Below, piece by piece: positions 12,789 to 14,790 of a stretch of DNA of 14,790 bases. Position 1 is the first letter of the stretch. Each line of letters begins with the position of its first letter. Below the pieces are notes generated by a model, which searched no databases, was not told the DNA's origin, and saw only the letters and a program-made list of their open reading frames with translations. The DNA lies in contig CAZHUZ010000016.1 of the NCBI GenBank assembly GCA_964535835.1, forward strand, positions 1 to 14,790, in the 5' to 3' direction. The DNA is from JAPUDQ01 sp964535835 (GTDB lineage: Bacteria > Patescibacteriota > Saccharimonadia > Saccharimonadales > Saccharimonadaceae). A program made the position numbers and the translations under genes.

Positions 12789-13376
12789 TCAGTGGGCGGG
12801 AGCGGGAGGTGACAACGCCTTCTTTGTCATCTCAGGACAGAGCCCTGCTCGCATGGTGCGCAAGCTGGGCGCATCTGTCACAAACCCATGGCCGATCTCC
12901 AGATCACTGAGGAGTTTGTCGGCAGCACGAAGGGTCGCCTCGTCGACCTTGGCACAAGTGGCCAGAACGATCTTGCTCCGCATCTCAGGCAGTTGCCCCA
13001 GAGTGGCCGAGTCGTACCCGACTTGCTGACGCAACGCCTCCTCTGCCTTGGCGATGTCCTCGTCGGTGATCATGGGCGTTGAGGGCATTGGTGTTGGCAA
13101 CTTCGTGGGCGTGAGCAGTAGTGGTGCATCACTCGACCTGAGATCATCGATGTACTGACACCCCTCTGCATTCGCCGAGGCATTTCGATCTTCCATGACG
13201 CCCAGATCACAACTGGTGTAGTCGTCGGTGACGCTGTGCACACCGAAGAAGAAACCGATCGCTGCAGCGGTGATGACGATGAAGATCAGCAGCCCAAGCG
13301 CACCCGGCTCCAGAGGAGCTGGTAGCTTGTCCTCACCGACAGCCTGATCGGTCGTGTTCTGATAGGTGCTGTCCAT
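12789..13376 (-). CDS. GC-rich single-TM anchored protein with four cysteines
   Basis: A 195-residue protein with a hydrophilic N-terminus, one TM helix at about 26-46 (ALGLLIFIVITAAAIGFFFG) and an outside region containing C56, C73, C141 and C180. A proline/threonine-rich linker (87-103, LLLTPTKLPTPMPSTPM) separates two parts; the second (104-186) is helical (TDEDIAKAEEALRQQVG). Four exported cysteines suggest two disulfides (inference). A strong Shine-Dalgarno (AAAGGAAG) precedes the ATG. The gene is markedly more GC-rich than its surroundings (36-38 of 60 bases in two sampled lines, against 29 of 60 in a line of the adjacent regulator), hinting at transfer or different selection. Not recognised. 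Its promoter P2 is twin to P1. Confidence 0.7.
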   Translation of the reverse strand: MDSTYQNTTDQAVGEDKLPAPLEPGALGLLIFIVITAAAIGFFFGVHSVTDDYTSCDLGVMEDRNASANAEGCQYIDDLRSSDAPLLLTPTKLPTPMPSTPMITDEDIAKAEEALRQQVGYDSATLGQLPEMRSKIVLATCAKVDEATLRAADKLLSDLEIGHGFVTDAPSLRTMRAGLCPEMTKKALSPPAPAH

Positions 13377-13414
13377 GGCGCTTCCTTTCGATAGATGGAA
13401 CCATGAATAGTAAA

Positions 13415-13446
13415 ATTATAGCAAAAAATTGACTATTTGTCAATAT
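13415..13446 (-). promoter_or_regulatory. Promoter P2 with palindromic operator
   Basis: On the minus strand: perfect consensus -35 TTGACA (13438-13443), a 17-bp spacer, and -10 TATAAT (13415-13420). ATTGAC and GTCAAT form an inverted repeat (13428-13444) over the -35, 28/32 identical with P1. The leader is about 32 nt with a Shine-Dalgarno. It begins 12 bases after the regulator stop, with no terminator between. Confidence 0.8.
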
Positions 13447-13458
13447 ATCGTAATAAAA

Positions 13459-13836
13459 CTATTGGATACCGAGCTGGTGTTTGATGCGGTCAACGACATC
13501 GCTAATAACAACTTGAGATTTGACGAGATAGTCGTCTGCTCCGAGTTCGACAGCACGCTCTTTGTCTTTTGGCTGACTGAGAGCGGTGAGCATAATGATG
13601 CGAACATTCATCGTTTCAGGGGTATTGCGAAGGATATCGAGGACATCAAAGCCATTGATCTTTGGCATCATGGCATCGAGCACAATGAGATCTGGTTTGA
13701 ATTCAATAGCTGTCGACAGAGCTAATTCGCCATTGGCGACATGCTCTACCTCAAAGCCTTCTAGTGTAAGGCGAGATTTGTACACTTGCGCTAGCGTTGT
13801 GTCGTCTTCGACGAGGAGGATTTTCTTTTTCTGCAT
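13459..13836 (-). CDS. Single-domain response regulator
   Basis: A 125-residue receiver domain without output domain. Acidic pocket E10-D11-D12 (LLVEDD), phospho-acceptor D54 (LIVLDAMMPKINGFDVL), switch T84 (IIMLTALSQ) and K106 (DDYLVKSQ) are all present, so it should be phosphorylatable. It is closer to the PleD/CheY consensus than the regulator at 5879-6250. No kinase is adjacent; the soluble kinase at 6247-6942 is the only one in the window and might serve both (inference). It has a promoter between itself and the S41 protease gene. Confidence 0.9.
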   Translation of the reverse strand: MQKKKILLVEDDTTLAQVYKSRLTLEGFEVEHVANGELALSTAIEFKPDLIVLDAMMPKINGFDVLDILRNTPETMNVRIIMLTALSQPKDKERAVELGADDYLVKSQVVISDVVDRIKHQLGIQ

Positions 13837-13844
13837 ATGTCTTT

Positions 13845-13873
13845 ATTGTAAATCGTTATTGATTGATGGTAAA
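13845..13873 (-). promoter_or_regulatory. Promoter of the second response regulator
   Basis: On the minus strand: -35-like TTTACC (13868-13873), a 17-bp spacer, and -10 TACAAT (13845-13850), ending 8 bases before the ATG. The predicted leader is about 2 nt. The -35 lies in ATGGTAAAT, the same word as the repeat upstream of the histidine kinase. Confidence 0.45.
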
Positions 13874-13878
13874 TAGCA

Positions 13879-14790
13879 TTAACGAAGCATCTCAAGCGCT
13901 TTGTCTTTTTGTGGGTCACGTCCTGCGGTGAAATCTTCGTCGCTCATGCTAATCACTGTACTGGGCGTAATTCCCTCTTTGCTGATATTTTTACCTTTTG
14001 GCGTATACCAGCTAGCAATCGTTACCTTGAGGCTACCGCCATCTTCGAGCTCACGCACGTCTTGGACGACACCTTTGCCAAAGGTCTTTTCACCAACGAG
14101 TTTTGCTGCGCCGTTATCACTGAGTGCGCCCGCCAAAATCTCACTCGCACTCGCGCTCCCGCCATTGACGAGAACAACTGTTGGCATCCCCTCAAGTGGT
14201 GCGTCACCACGCGTCTTGAGAGTATCTGTCACTTTGCCGCCACTTCGTTCGCTCACAACAACTTTATCTTTCATCCAGAGGCTTGCAATATCCTGCGCTG
14301 ACTGGAGATAGCCTCCGCCATTGCCACGTAGATCGAGTATAATACCTCGAACATTTTTATCCTTGAATTGTTTGGCGGCTTCACGAGCAAGCGCTGTCGT
14401 ATCTGTCTGCCCAAAGCGTGTGATACGCATAATACCGATATTATCAGCCGTAATCTCTGTTTTGACACTTGGGTCAGTTATCTGATCACGCTCGATTGCC
14501 AGCTCAATAGGCTTGTCAGCAGACTTGCGGATCAACGTTAGTTTGACCGTTGTACCCTTTTCGCCGCGAATCTTTTTAACTGCTTCTTCGACTGACCAGC
14601 CAGTTGTATCTTCGTCATTGACACGAGCAATGAGATCACCACTTTGTACTCCTGCTTTTTGGGCCGGGCTATTGTCAAGGGTACTGATAACGGTCAAATT
14701 GCCCTCTTTTTTGCCGAGTTCGGCGCCAATTCCCTGAAATGTACCATCAAGGTCGCTCAAAAATTGCTTCGCTTCGTCGGCGGTGAAATA
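13879..14790 (-). CDS. S41 C-terminal-processing peptidase, N-terminus cut by window
   Basis: 303 residues are visible; the frame stays open to the window edge (YFTADEAKQF before the first internal Met at 14760), so that Met is not the true start. Order: the S41 N-terminal piece DLDGTFQGIGAELG; a PDZ domain (about residues 20-95 counted from that Met; VISTLDNSPAQKAGVQSGDL); and the peptidase core. The core has ILDLRGNGGGYLQSA, NGGSASASEILAGAL with catalytic Ser204, and GEKTFGKGVVQ with catalytic Lys229; the 25-residue spacing matches the Ser-Lys dyad of E. coli Tsp. CtpA/Tsp-type proteases act outside the cytoplasmic membrane on protein C-termini. The signal or anchor must lie beyond 14790. 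Confidence 0.93.
   Translation of the reverse strand, partial: YFTADEAKQFLSDLDGTFQGIGAELGKKEGNLTVISTLDNSPAQKAGVQSGDLIARVNDEDTTGWSVEEAVKKIRGEKGTTVKLTLIRKSADKPIELAIERDQITDPSVKTEITADNIGIMRITRFGQTDTTALAREAAKQFKDKNVRGIILDLRGNGGGYLQSAQDIASLWMKDKVVVSERSGGKVTDTLKTRGDAPLEGMPTVVLVNGGSASASEILAGALSDNGAAKLVGEKTFGKGVVQDVRELEDGGSLKVTIASWYTPKGKNISKEGITPSTVISMSDEDFTAGRDPQKDKALEMLR

Noticed and set aside
13909..14301. Long open frames on the plus strand opposite the S41 peptidase
   Set aside because: They are antisense to conserved S41 motifs; two overlapping frames open at once is typical of shadow frames.
1..14790. Alternative genetic code (TGA as glycine), as in some CPR phyla
   Set aside because: TGA forms the stop in several ATGA overlaps at sensible gene ends (1718, 2365, 3089, 6247, 8245), and proteins have normal lengths with standard stops.
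1..14790. CRISPR array, insertion sequence, prophage or tRNA gene
   Set aside because: No regularly spaced repeats, transposase or integrase motifs, or tRNA cloverleaf were recognised on either strand by eye.

Overview
The window looks like chromosomal DNA from a small-genome bacterium of the Patescibacteria (CPR), most likely a Saccharibacteria (TM7) relative. This taxonomic call is inference from general character: dense packing with many 4-bp ATGA overlaps, single-chain class II glycyl-tRNA synthetase, single-domain response regulators, several short unnamed membrane proteins and moderate GC. TGA works as a stop in several ATGA overlaps, so the code looks standard. That argues against Gracilibacteria/Absconditabacteria, which read TGA as glycine. 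There are 100 Ns at 4121-4220, so this is a scaffolded, probably metagenomic, assembly.

Layout. 1-680 (-): a P-loop nucleotide-kinase-like gene followed by a CYTH-domain gene cut by the window edge. 800-1249 (+): a small unassigned gene. 1260-3697 (-): a tight six-gene cluster led by an AbrB-type antitoxin and a Doc/Fic toxin, then a small membrane protein, a ProX-type tRNA-editing enzyme, an HExxH metalloprotein and a PNPOx-like flavoprotein. 3752-4822 (-): glyS, interrupted by the assembly gap. 4888-5175 (+): a small unassigned gene convergent with the next cluster. 5184-6942 (-): histidine kinase, response regulator and recO. 7049-7693 (-): a membrane-anchored protein. 7733-10568 (-): flippase-like membrane protein, xseA, xseB and a membrane-anchored methyltransferase, with every junction overlapping. 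10619-11809 (+): a Trm11/TrmG10-like methyltransferase. 11867-12139 (+): rpmA with a strong terminator. 12204-12647 and 12789-13376 (-): two unrecognised genes driven by almost identical promoters with a palindrome. 13459-13836 (-): a second single-domain response regulator. 13879-14790 (-): a C-terminal-processing S41 peptidase, cut at its N-terminus by the window edge.

The genes cover information processing (glyS, rpmA, recO, xseAB, tRNA editing, tRNA methylation), signalling (one kinase, two output-less receivers) and the cell surface (flippase-like protein, S41 protease, two TM-anchored proteins). No mobile element, CRISPR array, tRNA or rRNA was recognised.

The most notable signals are: (i) two promoters 28/32 identical, both with an ATTGAC...GTCAAT palindrome over the -35 box; (ii) a recurring layout in which a -10 box lies only 6-11 nt before the ATG, predicting leaderless or near-leaderless mRNAs for about eight genes; (iii) an antitoxin-led six-gene operon; (iv) a GC-rich, cysteine-containing anchored protein unlike its neighbours; and (v) a Trm11-like enzyme whose catalytic DPPY motif reads AEGY.
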